Source: Acidovorax kalamii
Lineage (GTDB): Bacteria > Pseudomonadota > Gammaproteobacteria > Burkholderiales > Burkholderiaceae_C
Assembly: GCF_002245625.1 (NCBI RefSeq)
Contig: NZ_NOIG01000004.1
Coordinates: 62,001 to 126,000, forward strand
DNA: 64,000 nt
Reading direction: 5' to 3'
The position numbers were made by a program, and so were the translations under genes. Positions within the stretch are counted from its first letter, which is position 1. Each line of letters begins with the position of its first letter. Shown piece after piece: positions 49,866-61,618 of the stretch. The notes under the pieces were generated by a model. That model was not told the origin of the DNA and did not search any database. It saw nothing but the letters and a program-made list of their open reading frames with translations.

Positions 49866-51344
49866 ATGGGAAAAACTACTGGCTTCATGGAATACGAGCG
49901 CATCGAAGAGGGCTACAAGCCCGTGCCCGAGCGCCTGAAGCACTACAAGGAATTTGTCATCGGCCTCGACGAGAGCCAGGCCAAGGTGCAGGGCGCCCGC
50001 TGCATGGACTGCGGTACGCCGTTCTGCAACAACGGCTGCCCGGTGAACAACATCATTCCGGACTTCAACGACCTGGTGTACCACCAGGACTGGAAGAGCG
50101 CGATCGAGGTGCTGCACAGCACCAACAACTTCCCCGAGTTCACCGGCCGCATCTGCCCCGCCCCCTGCGAGGCCGCCTGCGTGCTCAACGTGAACGACGA
50201 CGCCGTGGGCATCAAGTCCATCGAGCACGCGATCATTGACCGCGCCTGGGAAGAGGGCTGGGTCAAGCCCCGCCCCGCCAAGCACCAGACGGGCAAGAAA
50301 GTGGCCGTGGTGGGTTCGGGCCCCGCAGGCCTGGCCGCTGCCCAGCAACTGGCCCGTGCAGGTCACAGCGTCACGTTGTTTGAAAAGAATGACCGCGTGG
50401 GCGGCCTGCTGCGCTACGGCATCCCTGACTTCAAGATGGAGAAGTCGCACATCGACCGCCGCGTCAAGCAGCTTGAAGCCGAAGGCGTGGTCATCCGCAC
50501 CAGCGTGTTTGTGGGCGCCGCCAAGGACGGCCTGGGCAAGGACTCCAAGGTCACCAACTGGGCCAAGGAGACCGTCACGCCAGAGCAGCTGAACAAGGAG
50601 TTTGACGCCGTGCTGCTGACTGGTGGCGCCGAGCAATCGCGCGACCTGCCCGTGCCCGGCCGCGACCTCGATGGCATCCACTTCGCCATGGAGTTCCTGC
50701 CCCAGCAGAACAAGGTCAACGCGGGCGACAAGCTCAAGGGCCAGATCCGCGCCGATGGCAAGCATGTCATCGTGATCGGTGGCGGCGACACCGGCAGCGA
50801 CTGCGTAGGCACCAGCAACCGCCACGGTGCGGCCAGCGTCACCCAGTTCGAGGTGATGCCCCAGCCCCCCGAGGTGGAAAACCGTCCCCTGACGTGGCCC
50901 TACTGGCCGCTGAAGCTGCGCACCAGCTCCAGTCATGAAGAAGGCTGCGTGCGCGAGTTCGCCATCTCTACCAAGGAGTTCACGGGCGAAAAGGGCAAGG
51001 TCAAGAGCCTGACGACCGTGCAGGTTGAGTTCAAGGACGGCAAGCTGGTGGAAATTCCTGGCACCGAAAAGCACTACCAAGCCGACCTGGTGCTGCTGGC
51101 CATGGGCTTTGTGAGCCCCGTGGCTGCGGTGCTCGACGCCTTTGGCGTGGACAAGGACGCCCGTGGCAACGCCCGCGCAACCACCGATTTCGATGGCGGC
51201 TATGCCACCAACGTGCCCAAGGTGTTTGCGGCCGGTGACATCCGCCGGGGCCAGTCGCTGGTGGTCTGGGCCATCCGCGAAGGCCGCCAAGCGGCGCGCG
51301 CGGTGGACGAGTTCCTCATGGGCTACTCGGACCTGCCCCGCTGA
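49866..51344 (+). CDS. gltD: Glutamate synthase (NADPH) small subunit
   Basis: 492 residues. Electron-input subunit: N-terminal cysteine clusters ([23 protein letters not shown]) for two 4Fe-4S centres, the FAD motif [17 protein letters not shown] and the NADPH motif [13 protein letters not shown]. Homologous to PreT at the left of the window. A strong terminator follows 25 bp after the stop. Confidence 0.97.
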   Translation: MGKTTGFMEYERIEEGYKPVPERLKHYKEFVIGLDESQAKVQGARCMDCGTPFCNNGCPVNNIIPDFNDLVYHQDWKSAIEVLHSTNNFPEFTGRICPAPCEAACVLNVNDDAVGIKSIEHAIIDRAWEEGWVKPRPAKHQTGKKVAVVGSGPAGLAAAQQLARAGHSVTLFEKNDRVGGLLRYGIPDFKMEKSHIDRRVKQLEAEGVVIRTSVFVGAAKDGLGKDSKVTNWAKETVTPEQLNKEFDAVLLTGGAEQSRDLPVPGRDLDGIHFAMEFLPQQNKVNAGDKLKGQIRADGKHVIVIGGGDTGSDCVGTSNRHGAASVTQFEVMPQPPEVENRPLTWPYWPLKLRTSSSHEEGCVREFAISTKEFTGEKGKVKSLTTVQVEFKDGKLVEIPGTEKHYQADLVLLAMGFVSPVAAVLDAFGVDKDARGNARATTDFDGGYATNVPKVFAAGDIRRGQSLVVWAIREGRQAARAVDEFLMGYSDLPR

Positions 51345-51369
51345 TCGCCCGCACGGGGTTCGAGCAACA

Positions 51370-51395
51370 GCGGCGCCTGCGGGCGCCGCTTTTTT
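51370..51395 (+). terminator. Rho-independent terminator of gltBD
   Basis: GCGGCGCC (51370-51377), loop TGCG, GGCGCCGC (51382-51389), then TTTTTT. Confidence 0.93.
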
Positions 51396-51550
51396 GTGGG
51401 GTCTTGGGGCGCGAGGCCGACCTGCGCTGTCCAGGGTAAAACCGTGGGATCCGCCACACTTGCGCTTTGTTGGCACAATCGGGTGTCCTGTCAATCCGGG
51501 GTTGCCTCTGCCTGGGCGCGCTGCAGCCCCTCGCGCCCTGTGCCAATTTT

Positions 51551-51574
51551 TACAAACATGCGTGAATGTATGTT
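51551..51574. promoter_or_regulatory. AcrR/TtgR-type operator upstream of the mla operon
   Basis: The 24-bp stretch has left part TACAAACAT, centre GCGTG and right part AATGTATGTT. Aligned to the E. coli AcrR operator as I recall it (arms TACATACAT and AATGTATGTA) it differs at about four positions. Slightly larger arms ACAAACAT (51552-51559) and ATGTTTGT (51570-51577) form an inverted repeat. No AcrR-family gene is near, so the regulator would act from elsewhere. Confidence 0.65.
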
Positions 51575-51667
51575 TGTGTCTTCGGCTACCATCGCGGCTC
51601 GCTTCCCAAGGGGGCTTGCCGGATGCTGAGTGGGCAGGTCCCGGATTTCCACCATCCCTTTTCTCGC

Positions 51668-52486
51668 ATGCCCGAGCCGTCCTTTCTCGCCGAACTGCGC
51701 AATGTCACCTTTTCCTACGGTGACCGCGCCATCCTGCGCGACGTTTCGCTCTCGGTGCCACGGGGCAAGGTCACGGCGCTCATGGGGGCGTCGGGCGGTG
51801 GCAAGACCACGGTGCTGCGCCTGATTGGGGGCCAGCAGAAGGCCCAGAGTGGCCAAGTGCTGTTTGATGGCCAGGACGTGGGTCGCATGGACGTCGCGGC
51901 CTTGTATGCGGCGCGTCGGCGCATGGGCATGCTTTTCCAGTTCGGGGCGCTGTTCACCGACCTCAGCGTGTTCGAGAACGTCGCCTTCCCGCTGCGCGAG
52001 CACACCGACCTGTCCGAAGCCCTGATCCGTGACGTGGTGCTCATGAAGCTGCACGCGGTGGGTCTGCGCGGTGCGCGCGACCTGGCGCCCAGCCAGATAT
52101 CGGGTGGCATGGCACGCCGCGTGGCCCTGGCCCGCGCGATCGTGCTGGACCCGGAGCTGGTCATGTACGACGAGCCCTTTGCGGGCCTGGACCCGATTTC
52201 GCTGGGCACGGCGGCCCAATTGATCCGCCAGCTCAATGACGCCATGGGCCTGACCAGCATCATCGTCTCGCACGATCTGGAAGAAACCTTCCGGCTCGCG
52301 GACCACGTGATCATCCTCGGCGAGGGCGTGGTCGCCGCCCAGGGTACACCCGACGAGGTGCGCGCCAGCCGCGACCCGCTGGTGCACCAGTTTGTAAATG
52401 CCCTGCCTGCGGGGCCCGTGCCGTTCCACTACCCGTCGCCCGATCCGGCCCAGGACTTCGGCCCGGAAGGGGGGCGCCGGTCATGA
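51668..52486 (+). CDS. mlaF: Phospholipid ABC transporter ATPase MlaF
   Basis: 272 residues from the ATG at 51668, chosen because homology begins right after it; the in-frame ATG at 51623 has a better ribosome site (AAGGGGG) and would add 15 residues. Walker [10 protein letters not shown], signature SGGMARR, Walker [14 protein letters not shown] and switch histidine SHDLEE. It powers phospholipid transport between outer and inner membranes. First gene of mlaFEDACB; Ttg2A is the Pseudomonas name. Confidence 0.94.
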   Translation: MPEPSFLAELRNVTFSYGDRAILRDVSLSVPRGKVTALMGASGGGKTTVLRLIGGQQKAQSGQVLFDGQDVGRMDVAALYAARRRMGMLFQFGALFTDLSVFENVAFPLREHTDLSEALIRDVVLMKLHAVGLRGARDLAPSQISGGMARRVALARAIVLDPELVMYDEPFAGLDPISLGTAAQLIRQLNDAMGLTSIIVSHDLEETFRLADHVIILGEGVVAAQGTPDEVRASRDPLVHQFVNALPAGPVPFHYPSPDPAQDFGPEGGRRS

Positions 52487-53265
52487 GCTGGTACAGGCCT
52501 TCGGATGTCGGCTTTGCCGTGCGCCAGCAACTGGCGGACATCGGCCTGGGCGCGCGCCTGTTCTTCCGGCTGCTGCGGCTGGCGGGGGCGACCTTTGTGC
52601 GGCCCGGGCTGGTGCGCGACCAGATCCACTTTCTGGGCAACTACTCACTGGCCATCATTGCGGTCTCGGGCCTGTTTGTGGGTTTTGTGCTGGGGCTGCA
52701 GGGCTACTACACGCTGCAGCGCTATGGGTCCTCCGAGGCCCTGGGCCTGCTGGTGGCGTTGAGCCTGGTGCGCGAGCTGGGGCCCGTGGTCACGGCGCTG
52801 CTGTTTGCGGGGCGGGCTGGTACATCGCTCACGGCCGAGATCGGGCTGATGCGCGCGGGCGAGCAGCTCAGCGCCATGGAGATGATGGCCGTGGACCCGG
52901 TGCAGCGCATCCTGGCGCCGCGTTTCTGGGCCGGGGTGATCACGATGCCCCTGCTGGCGGCGGTGTTCAGCGCAGTGGGCATCATTGGCGGCTGGGTGGT
53001 GGGCGTGCTCATGATCGGCATCGACCCCGGGGCCTTCTGGAGCCAGATGCAGGGCGGGGTGGATGTCTGGAAAGACCTGGGCAACGGCGTGCTCAAAAGT
53101 GTGGTCTTCGGTTTCACCGTGACCTTTGTGGCACTTTTGCAGGGCTACGTGGCCAAGCCCACGCCTGAGGGCGTTTCGCGCGCCACCACGCGCACGGTGG
53201 TCATGGCGTCCCTGGCGGTGCTGGCGCTGGACTTCGTGCTCACGGCCCTGATGTTCAGTATCTGA
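52483..53265 (+). CDS. mlaE: Phospholipid ABC transporter permease MlaE
   Basis: 260 residues, five or six membrane segments. The family core [20 protein letters not shown] and the [17 protein letters not shown] loop are clear. It forms the membrane channel with MlaF below and MlaD above. Overlaps mlaF by four bases. Confidence 0.95.
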   Translation: MSWYRPSDVGFAVRQQLADIGLGARLFFRLLRLAGATFVRPGLVRDQIHFLGNYSLAIIAVSGLFVGFVLGLQGYYTLQRYGSSEALGLLVALSLVRELGPVVTALLFAGRAGTSLTAEIGLMRAGEQLSAMEMMAVDPVQRILAPRFWAGVITMPLLAAVFSAVGIIGGWVVGVLMIGIDPGAFWSQMQGGVDVWKDLGNGVLKSVVFGFTVTFVALLQGYVAKPTPEGVSRATTRTVVMASLAVLALDFVLTALMFSI

Positions 53266-53301
53266 CGCTGGCGAAGCTGGCGCGCAAAGGAATCCAAGAC
53301 A

Positions 53302-53790
53302 ATGCAACGTTCCAAAAATGATCTCTGGGTGGGGCTCTTTGTGATGCTCGGCACGGTGGCGCTGGTGTTTCTGGCGCTGCAGTCGGCCAACCTGCTGAGC
53401 CTGAACTTCCAGCCGGGCTACCAGATCACGGCGCGCTTCGACAACATTGGCGGCCTCAAGCCCCAGGCGGCGGTGCGCAGCGCCGGTGTGGTGGTGGGGC
53501 GGGTACAGGCAATTACCTTTGATGACAAGACCTACCAAGCGCGGGTGACGCTGGCGATGGAAAACCGCTACGCTTTCCCCAGGGATAGCTCGCTCAAGAT
53601 CCTCACCAGCGGCCTGCTGGGTGAGCAGTACATCGGCATCGAGGCCGGTGCGGACGAGAAAAACCTGGTGGCGGGCGACATGGTCACGGCGACCCAGTCG
53701 GCCGTGGTGCTGGAAAACCTCATTGGACAATTTCTTTACAGCAAGGCCGAAGACGGCAGCAAACCTGCTGGGACAGGTGGCAAAAAATGA
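53302..53790 (+). CDS. mlaD: Mla lipid-binding MCE protein MlaD
   Basis: 162 residues. One N-terminal membrane anchor (LWVGLFVMLGTVALVFLAL) and one MCE domain (RFDNIGGLKPQAAVRSAG; LTSGLLGEQYIGIEAG) that hexamerises into a lipid tunnel. The C-terminal tail is short. It overlaps mlaA by four bases. Confidence 0.94.
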   Translation: MQRSKNDLWVGLFVMLGTVALVFLALQSANLLSLNFQPGYQITARFDNIGGLKPQAAVRSAGVVVGRVQAITFDDKTYQARVTLAMENRYAFPRDSSLKILTSGLLGEQYIGIEAGADEKNLVAGDMVTATQSAVVLENLIGQFLYSKAEDGSKPAGTGGKK

Positions 53791-54587
53791 CGAACTCTCA
53801 CGACACAACCCCGGCCCCCCACGCAACACGCGGGGCTTTGGCGGCGCGCCTGGTGACCTGCCTGGGGCTTTTGCTGGGCGCTGCGCTGCTGACGGGCTGC
53901 GCCACGGTGGCCAACCCCGACCCGCGTGACCCGCTGGAGTCCTACAACCGCAGCATGACCAACTTCAATGAGCATGTGGATGCGATGGTGCTCAAGCCGG
54001 TGGCGATTGCCTATAAGGAGGTCACGCCCGCGCCCGTGCGCACCGGGGTGAGCAACTTCTTTGCGAACCTGGGTGATGTGTGGTCGTTCGTGAACAACGT
54101 GCTGCAGCTGCGTGGCGAAGCCGCCGCCTCTACCTTCATGCGGGTGAATGTGAACACCTTCATGGGCATTGGCGGTGTGCTGGACATTGCCAGCGAGCTG
54201 GGCATCGACCGCTACAAGCAGGATTTCGGCCTGACGCTGGGCTACTGGGGCATGGGCACCGGTCCGTATCTCGTGCTGCCGATCCTGGGGCCCTCCACGG
54301 TGCGTGACACCCTGGCCCTGCCGGTGGACATGAAGGGCAATGTGGTGAGCTACGTGGACCCGGTTTCGGCACGCAATTCGCTCTATGCGCTGCGCATTGT
54401 GGACACGCGGGCCAACCTGCTGCGTGCCAGCTCGGTGCTCGACAGCGCGGCGCTGGACAAGTACAGCTTCACGCGCGACGTGTTCCTGCAGGTGCGCAGC
54501 CAGCAGGCCGGCACGCCGTTCAATGGCGACGACAAGAGCGAGGCCAATGGCAACGACGGCGTACTGCCCGAAGAGCCTCCGCGCTGA
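53787..54587 (+). CDS. mlaA: Outer-membrane lipoprotein MlaA (VacJ)
   Basis: 266 residues. Lipoprotein signal with lipobox LTGC; the mature start has DPRDPLESYNRSMTNFNEHVD, the VacJ signature. It extracts misplaced phospholipid from the outer leaflet and hands it to MlaC. In E. coli mlaA is unlinked; here it sits inside the operon between mlaD and mlaC, as in other beta-proteobacteria. Confidence 0.94.
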   Translation: MTNSHDTTPAPHATRGALAARLVTCLGLLLGAALLTGCATVANPDPRDPLESYNRSMTNFNEHVDAMVLKPVAIAYKEVTPAPVRTGVSNFFANLGDVWSFVNNVLQLRGEAAASTFMRVNVNTFMGIGGVLDIASELGIDRYKQDFGLTLGYWGMGTGPYLVLPILGPSTVRDTLALPVDMKGNVVSYVDPVSARNSLYALRIVDTRANLLRASSVLDSAALDKYSFTRDVFLQVRSQQAGTPFNGDDKSEANGNDGVLPEEPPR

Positions 54588-54714
54588 ACAACCCCGCCGG
54601 ATGCTCCAACAGACAGTCGGTGCCTGTTGCACTTGCTTGCAATCCGCAACCTCAGCGAAGTATGCGGGCGCACCCAGGCCACCACAATGATTTGACGGGC
54701 ATCAGCCCGCGCTG

Positions 54715-55380
54715 ATGAAAGCCAAGAACATGATGAACCGACGTACCCTGGGCCGCAGTGCCCTGAGCCTGGCTGCCGCAATGGCACTGTCTCTGGGCCT
54801 GTCCGCACCCGCCCTGGCGGCCGATGAAGCCCCCGATGCGCTGATCAAGCGCCTGTCTGCCGATGTACTTTCCACCGTCAAAGCTGACAAAGCCATCCAG
54901 GCTGGCGATCTGTCCAAGGTGATCGCGCTGGTGGACAAGACCGTCATGCCCAACGTCAACTTTCGCCGCATGACGGCAGCGGCCGTGGGCCCCGGCTGGC
55001 GCCAGGCCACGCCCGAGCAGCAAAAGCGCCTGCAGGAGGAGTTCAAGATCCTGCTCGTGCGCACCTACGCCGGTGCGCTGGCCCAGGTCAACGACCAGAC
55101 CATCCAGGTCAAGCCCCTGCGTGCGGCGGCCGAAGACAAGGACGTGCTGGTGCGCACCGAAATCGTGGGCCGGGGCGACCCCATCCAGCTCGACTACCGG
55201 CTCGAAAAGACCCCCGGCGACGGCGCAGGCTGGAAGATCTACAACCTGAACGTGCTGGGCGTGTGGCTGGTGGAAACTTACCGAGGCCAATTTGCGCAGG
55301 AAATCAACGCCAAGGGCATCGACGGCCTGATCGAGACCCTGGTTGCACGCAACAAGACCAACAACACCACCAAGGGTTGA
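54715..55380 (+). CDS. mlaC: Periplasmic phospholipid-binding protein MlaC
   Basis: 221 residues if the first ATG is used; the ATG at 54730 (MMNRRTLG) is also possible. Cleavable signal ending APALAADEAP, then the Ttg2D/MlaC domain (VDKTVMPNVNFRRMTAAAVG; WKIYNLNVLGVWLVETYRGQF). It shuttles phospholipid between MlaA and MlaFEDB. A 127-bp gap separates it from mlaA; no terminator seen. Confidence 0.93.
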   Translation: MKAKNMMNRRTLGRSALSLAAAMALSLGLSAPALAADEAPDALIKRLSADVLSTVKADKAIQAGDLSKVIALVDKTVMPNVNFRRMTAAAVGPGWRQATPEQQKRLQEEFKILLVRTYAGALAQVNDQTIQVKPLRAAAEDKDVLVRTEIVGRGDPIQLDYRLEKTPGDGAGWKIYNLNVLGVWLVETYRGQFAQEINAKGIDGLIETLVARNKTNNTTKG

Positions 55381-55386
55381 AACGGT

Positions 55387-55674
55387 GTGACCGAATCCGC
55401 CATGCTGGTACTGCCCCACGAACTCACCCACCGCCAGGCCACGGCCTGCCTGCAGATGCTGCTGCAAGGCCTGCGGGTGCACCGCGAAAGTGGCGTGGTG
55501 GTGGACGCGAGCGCCATGGCGGTGTTCGACAGCTCGGCGCTGGCGGTGCTGCTGGAGTGCCGGCGCGAGGCGCTGTCGGTGGGCAAGACCTTTGCCGTGC
55601 AGGGCCTGCCCCCGGCGCTGCGCGGCATGGCGGGCCTGTATGGTGTGGGCACCTTGCTCACGCCGGTGTCCTGA
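55387..55674 (+). CDS. mlaB: STAS-domain protein MlaB
   Basis: 95 residues from the GTG at 55387, six bases after the mlaC stop. STAS fold with the conserved DSSALAVLLECRREA helix containing the usual Asp-Ser-Ser. It stabilises MlaF and completes the complex. Confidence 0.88.
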   Translation: MTESAMLVLPHELTHRQATACLQMLLQGLRVHRESGVVVDASAMAVFDSSALAVLLECRREALSVGKTFAVQGLPPALRGMAGLYGVGTLLTPVS

Positions 55675-55768
55675 AGCGGGTTCAGAGTCTCGGCCCCGAG
55701 GGCGCACAGGCTGCTGCCTGCCCCCTCCCCAACGCGGCTCAAGGCAAGGCCGTAAAATCGACGGCTTC

Positions 55769-56707
55769 ATGCCCGCAGTCTCCTTCCAAGCCATCTCCAA
55801 GACCTTTGCCACGCCCAAAGGCCCTTTCCAGGCACTGAACCAGGTGAACCTGGACATTGAGGAGGGCGAGTTCTTCGGGCTCCTCGGCCCCAACGGCGCC
55901 GGTAAAACCACCCTCATCAGTATCCTGGCGGGCCTGGCGCGTGCCAGCAGCGGCCGCGTGCTGGTGCAGGGCAGCGATGTGCAGGCCCAGTACGGCGAGG
56001 CCCGCCGCAAACTCGGCATCGTGCCGCAGGAGCTGGTGTTCGACCCTTTTTTCAACGTGCGCGAGACGCTGCGCATCCAGTCCGGTTACTTCGGGGTGAA
56101 GAACAACGACGCCTGGATCGACGAACTGCTCGAAAACCTGGGCCTGGCCGACAAGGCCAACGCCAACATGCGCCAACTCTCGGGCGGCATGAAGCGCCGC
56201 GTGCTGGTGGCGCAGGCGCTGGTGCACAAACCGCCCATCATCGTGCTCGACGAGCCCACGGCGGGCGTGGACGTGGAGCTGCGCCAGACCCTGTGGCAGT
56301 TCATCGCCCGCCTGAACAAGGAAGGGCACACCGTGCTGCTCACCACCCACTACCTCGAAGAAGCCGAAGCCCTGTGTGGGCGCATTGCCATGCTCAAGGC
56401 CGGGCAGGTGGTGGCGCTCAACCGCACCAGCGAACTGCTCAAGGCCGCCTCGGGCAGCGTGCTGCAGTTCAAGACCGACACGGCCCTGCCGCCCGCGCTG
56501 GCTGCCGTGGCGCGGGTCACCGGCCGCATCGTCCAGTTGCCCGCCCACGACGCGGCAGAGATCGAAAGCCACCTGGCCGCGTTGCGTGTGGCCGGGGTCG
56601 AGGTGCAGGACATGGAGATCCGCCGGCCTGATCTGGAAGACGTGTTCTTGCAGGTGATGTCGGGCACCTCGGCGTCCAATATTCCCTTGTCCGAGGTGGC
56701 GCTATGA
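55769..56707 (+). CDS. ABC-2 type exporter ATPase (YadG-like)
   Basis: 312 residues from the ATG at 55769, which follows a TAAAAT -10-like element within about 20 bases. Walker A GPNGAGKTT, signature LSGGMKRR, Walker B IIVLDEPTAGVD, H-loop TTHYLEEAE, then a C-terminal extension of about 80 residues typical of daunorubicin-resistance-type ATPases. Paired with the permease next door. The substrate is unknown. Confidence 0.9.
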   Translation: MPAVSFQAISKTFATPKGPFQALNQVNLDIEEGEFFGLLGPNGAGKTTLISILAGLARASSGRVLVQGSDVQAQYGEARRKLGIVPQELVFDPFFNVRETLRIQSGYFGVKNNDAWIDELLENLGLADKANANMRQLSGGMKRRVLVAQALVHKPPIIVLDEPTAGVDVELRQTLWQFIARLNKEGHTVLLTTHYLEEAEALCGRIAMLKAGQVVALNRTSELLKAASGSVLQFKTDTALPPALAAVARVTGRIVQLPAHDAAEIESHLAALRVAGVEVQDMEIRRPDLEDVFLQVMSGTSASNIPLSEVAL

Positions 56708-57459
56708 CGGGCTGGCAAACGCTTTTTTATAAAGAAGTGCTGCGTTTCTGGAAGGTGAGTTTCCAGACCGTCGCGGCCCCCGTGCTCACCGCCGTGCTGT
56801 ACCTGCTGATCTTCGGCCATGTGCTCGAAGACCATGTGAAGGTCTACGACCGCATCAGCTACACGGCCTTCCTCGTGCCGGGTCTCGTGATGATGAGCGT
56901 GTTGCAGAACGCCTTTGCCAACAGCTCGTCCAGCATCATCCAGAGCAAGATCATGGGCAGCCTGGTGTTTGTGCTGCTCACGCCGCTGTCGCACTGGGCG
57001 TGGTTCTGCGCTTACGTGGGCTCGTCCATCGTGCGCGGGCTGGTGGTGGGCCTGGGCGTGTTCATCGTCACGCTGGCGTTTGCGCGGCCCGAATTTGCGG
57101 CGCCGCTGTGGATTCTGGCCTTTGCCCTGCTGGGCGCGGCGTTGCTGGCCACGCTGGGGTTGATTGCGGGGCTCTGGGCCGACAAGTTCGACCAGATGGC
57201 CGCGTTCCAGAACTTCATCATCGTGCCCATGACCTTCCTGTCGGGCGTGTTCTATTCGATCCAGTCGCTCCCCGCCTTCTGGCAGGCCGTGAGCCACCTC
57301 AACCCGTTCTTCTACATGATCGACGGTTTCCGCTACGGCTTCTTTGGTCAGAGCGACACCTCGCCCTGGCTCAGCCTGGGCATCGTGGGCATCGCCTGGC
57401 TGGCCGTGAGCGCGCTGGCCGTGCACCTCTTGCGCACGGGCTACAAAATCCGTCACTGA
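56704..57459 (+). CDS. ABC-2 type exporter permease (YadH-like)
   Basis: 251 residues, six membrane segments, ABC-2 family: YTAFLVPGLVMMSVLQNAF and the PMTFLSGVFYSIQSLPAFWQ motif near the C-terminus. Overlaps the ATPase gene by four bases, so they form one transporter. Its place next to mla, ibaG and murA is common in Burkholderiales but its role is undefined. Confidence 0.9.
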   Translation: MTGWQTLFYKEVLRFWKVSFQTVAAPVLTAVLYLLIFGHVLEDHVKVYDRISYTAFLVPGLVMMSVLQNAFANSSSSIIQSKIMGSLVFVLLTPLSHWAWFCAYVGSSIVRGLVVGLGVFIVTLAFARPEFAAPLWILAFALLGAALLATLGLIAGLWADKFDQMAAFQNFIIVPMTFLSGVFYSIQSLPAFWQAVSHLNPFFYMIDGFRYGFFGQSDTSPWLSLGIVGIAWLAVSALAVHLLRTGYKIRH

Positions 57460-57475
57460 TTCCGAGCGCCCCACC

Positions 57476-57718
57476 ATGACCGCTGACCAACTCAAAGACA
57501 TCATCACCGCTGGCCTGGCCTGCGAACACATCACCCTTGAAGGCGATGGCCGCCACTGGTACGCGACCATCGTCTCGGCCGAGTTCGAGGGCAAGCGCGC
57601 CATCCAACGCCACCAGCGCGTGTACGCCACGCTGGGCGCGAAAATGCACACCGATGAGGTGCATGCGCTGTCGATGAAAACCTTGACCCCCGCCGAGTGG
57701 GCGGCGCAGGCGCAGTAA
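57476..57718 (+). CDS. ibaG: BolA-family protein IbaG
   Basis: 80 residues. BolA fold with the conserved HWYATIVSAEFEGKRAIQRH and the histidine-containing KMHTDEVHALSMKTL. Partners monothiol glutaredoxin in Fe-S handling; known for the ibaG-murA linkage in E. coli. Confidence 0.9.
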   Translation: MTADQLKDIITAGLACEHITLEGDGRHWYATIVSAEFEGKRAIQRHQRVYATLGAKMHTDEVHALSMKTLTPAEWAAQAQ

Positions 57719-57744
57719 GTACGCAGCGCAGCGTGCCGTATCAA

Positions 57745-57802
57745 TTGCTCATATTTTTATAGCTATCAGCGCATGATAGACGCGCGGTAGAGCCCATTTT
57801 TA
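57745..57802 (+). repeat. Dispersed GCTAT/ATAGC repeat, copy 6
   Basis: TTGCTCATATTTTTATAGCTATC, then AGCGCATGATAGACGCGCGG, TAGAGCCCATTTTTA. Fills most of the ibaG-murA gap. No terminator-like U-run structure beyond the T-run of the repeat itself. Confidence 0.7.
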
Positions 57803-57823
57803 TTCATATTCTGGTTATTTGAC

Positions 57824-59094
<1,271 letters not shown>

Positions 59095-59098
<4 letters not shown>

Positions 59099-59757
59099 GC
59101 AGCAGCAACATGATCACCCTGGCGCTTTCCAAGGGCCGCATCTTTGACGAAACCCTGCCGCTGCTGGCCGCTGCAGGCATCGAGGTGCTCGAAGACCCCG
59201 AAAAGTCGCGCAAGCTCATCCTGCCCACCAACCAGCCCAATGTGCGTGTGGTGCTGGTGCGCGCCACCGACGTGCCCACCTATGTGGAATACGGCGGCGC
59301 CGACATCGGCGTGACGGGCAAGGACACCCTCATCGAACACGGTGGCCAAGGCCTGTACCAGCCGCTGGACCTGCAGATCGCCAAGTGCCGCGTGAGCGTG
59401 GCCGTGCGCAATGACTTCGATTACGAGCGCGCCGTCAAGCAGGGCGCACGCCTGAAGGTTGCCACCAAATACACCAGCATCGCCCGCGACTTCTTCGCGA
59501 CCAAGGGCGTGCACGTGGACATGGTCAAGCTCTACGGCAGCATGGAGCTGGCGCCGCTGACCGGCCTGGCCGATGCCATCGTGGACCTGGTCTCCACCGG
59601 CAACACGCTCAAGGCCAACCACCTGGTGGAGGTCGAGCGCATCATGGACATCAGCTCCTACCTGGTTGTGAACCAGGCCGCGCTCAAGCTCAAGCAGGCG
59701 CCGCTGCGCCGCATCATTGATGCATTTGCATCGGCCATCCCTGCGCCAAAGAACTGA
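59095..59757 (+). CDS. hisG: ATP phosphoribosyltransferase, short form
   Basis: 220 residues. First step of histidine synthesis. Short HisG_S lacking the C-terminal regulatory domain, so it needs HisZ, encoded elsewhere. Contains [29 protein letters not shown] and [16 protein letters not shown] (PRPP loop). Confidence 0.95.
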
Positions 59758-59777
59758 AACCAACTGTAGAACGCACT

Positions 59778-61160
59778 ATGACTTTGGTAGCTGCTCCCGC
59801 CCGTCTGTCCACCGCTGCGGCCACTTTTGAGGCTGATTTTGCAGCCCGCCTGCACTGGTCTGCCGACACCGACGCGGCCATCGAGCAGCGCGTGGCCGAC
59901 ATCCTGGCCGACGTGCAAAAGCGCGGCGACGCGGCGGTGCTGGAGTACACGGCCCGCTTCGACGGCCTCAGCGCCCCCAGCATGGCAGCGCTGGAGCTGA
60001 CCCAGGCCGACTTCAAGGCCGCCTTCGATGCCATTCCCCAGGCCCAGCGCGACGCGCTGCAGGCCGCTGCCAAGCGTGTGCGCAGCTACCACGAGGCGCA
60101 GAAAAAGGCCTCCGGCGAGAGCTGGAGCTACCGCGACGAAGACGGCACCTTGCTGGGCCAGAAGGTCACGCCGCTGGACCGCGTGGGCATCTACGTGCCC
60201 GGTGGCAAGGCCGCGTACCCCTCCAGCCTGCTGATGAACGCCATCCCGGCCCATGTGGCGGGCGTGCAGGAGATCATCATGGTGGTGCCCACGCCGGTGC
60301 GTGGCAGCGTGGCGACGGGGGGCTCGGGCGAGGGCACCTCGACCAAGGGCGAGCGCAACGAGCTGGTGCTGGCCGCCGCCTATGTGGCGGGCGTCACGCG
60401 CGCCTTCACCATCGGCGGCGCACAGGCCGTGGCCGCGCTGGCCTACGGCACGGCCACTGTACCCAAGGTGGACAAGATCACCGGCCCCGGCAATGCCTAC
60501 GTGGCCAGCGCCAAGAAGCGCGTGTTCGGCACCGTGGGCATCGACATGATCGCGGGCCCGAGCGAAATCCTAGTGCTGGCCGACGGCTCCACGCCGCCCG
60601 ACTGGGTAGCGATGGACCTTTTCAGCCAGGCAGAACACGACGAACTGGCCCAGAGCATCCTGCTGTGCCCCGACGCCGCCTACCTCAATGCCGTGCAGCG
60701 CGAGATCGACCGCCTGCTGCCCAGCATGCCGCGTGCCGAGATCATCGCCAAGAGCCTCACGGGCCGGGGCGCGCTGATCCTCACCAAAGACATGGAAGAA
60801 GCCTGTGCGATCAGCAACCGCATCGCACCCGAACACCTGGAAGTGAGCAGTACCGACCCGCACCGCTGGGAGCCGCTGTTGCGCCACGCGGGCGCGATCT
60901 TCCTGGGGGGCTACACCTCCGAAAGCCTGGGCGACTACTGTGCGGGCCCCAACCACGTGCTGCCCACCAGCGGCACGGCCCGCTTTTCGTCGCCGCTGGG
61001 TGTGTACGACTTCCAAAAGCGTAGTAGCCTCATCGAGGTGAGCGAGGCGGGCGCCCAGGTGCTGGGCACCATCGCCGCCGAGCTGGCCTATGGCGAGGGC
61101 CTGCAGGCGCACGCGCAGGCGGCCGAGATGCGGCTGACAACGCCCGTCAAGCCGCGCTGA
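59778..61160 (+). CDS. hisD: Histidinol dehydrogenase
   Basis: 460 residues. Last two oxidation steps of histidine synthesis. Shows [20 protein letters not shown], the [10 protein letters not shown] loop, the [11 protein letters not shown] zinc-site histidine and [10 protein letters not shown] catalytic region. About 20 residues ([20 protein letters not shown]) form a loop insertion around 177-196. Its 3' end overlaps the convergent DUF2917 gene by 14 bp. Confidence 0.96.
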   Translation: MTLVAAPARLSTAAATFEADFAARLHWSADTDAAIEQRVADILADVQKRGDAAVLEYTARFDGLSAPSMAALELTQADFKAAFDAIPQAQRDALQAAAKRVRSYHEAQKKASGESWSYRDEDGTLLGQKVTPLDRVGIYVPGGKAAYPSSLLMNAIPAHVAGVQEIIMVVPTPVRGSVATGGSGEGTSTKGERNELVLAAAYVAGVTRAFTIGGAQAVAALAYGTATVPKVDKITGPGNAYVASAKKRVFGTVGIDMIAGPSEILVLADGSTPPDWVAMDLFSQAEHDELAQSILLCPDAAYLNAVQREIDRLLPSMPRAEIIAKSLTGRGALILTKDMEEACAISNRIAPEHLEVSSTDPHRWEPLLRHAGAIFLGGYTSESLGDYCAGPNHVLPTSGTARFSSPLGVYDFQKRSSLIEVSEAGAQVLGTIAAELAYGEGLQAHAQAAEMRLTTPVKPR

Positions 61161-61560
61161 TCGCACCCCGGGGCAGGGCGCCCTGTGCGAGGGGCGTTGT
61201 CTTGGCCTGAGAGGCCGCAGTGGGCGCAGGCGGATAGGCGGCGCCTGCCACCGCCCGGTGCCGCGCCCAGCTCAGCCGCGCAGGCCGGTGGCCTTCGGCG
61301 CTCACGCGCAGCCGTACCGGGCCGGTGAACGACAGGCGCTGCCCGGCCTCCAGAAAATAATCCTCCAGCAGACCATCACAGGTCACCCAGACGCGGCCTT
61401 GTTCGACTTCGAGCAGGGCGATATCACCCGCGCGGAAGTCCAGCACCTGGACGGCCTGCAGTGGCGGCAGGGGCTGGCGCTTCCATTGCAGGGTGAGGGG
61501 CACCGCAGGCTGGGTGGGCAGCGTGGGCGACGGTGGGGTGGGGGTGTGCAGCGTGTTCAT
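61147..61560 (-). CDS. DUF2917 family protein
   Basis: 137 residues. The DUF2917 core spans residues 38-92, [20 protein letters not shown] then [19 protein letters not shown]- and C-terminal tails are Pro/Ala-rich. Function unknown; probably a small cupin-like beta fold. No signal peptide. It diverges from the MocR gene, sharing the operator-rich gap, and its 3' end runs into hisD on the other strand. Confidence 0.8.
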   Translation of the reverse strand: MNTLHTPTPPSPTLPTQPAVPLTLQWKRQPLPPLQAVQVLDFRAGDIALLEVEQGRVWVTCDGLLEDYFLEAGQRLSFTGPVRLRVSAEGHRPARLSWARHRAVAGAAYPPAPTAASQAKTTPLAQGALPRGAISAA

Positions 61561-61618
61561 GCCTTCACTGTGCGGCCAGGGCGCGCGCGGCGCTACGGAC
61601 AGGCATGCAGGACCTGGC

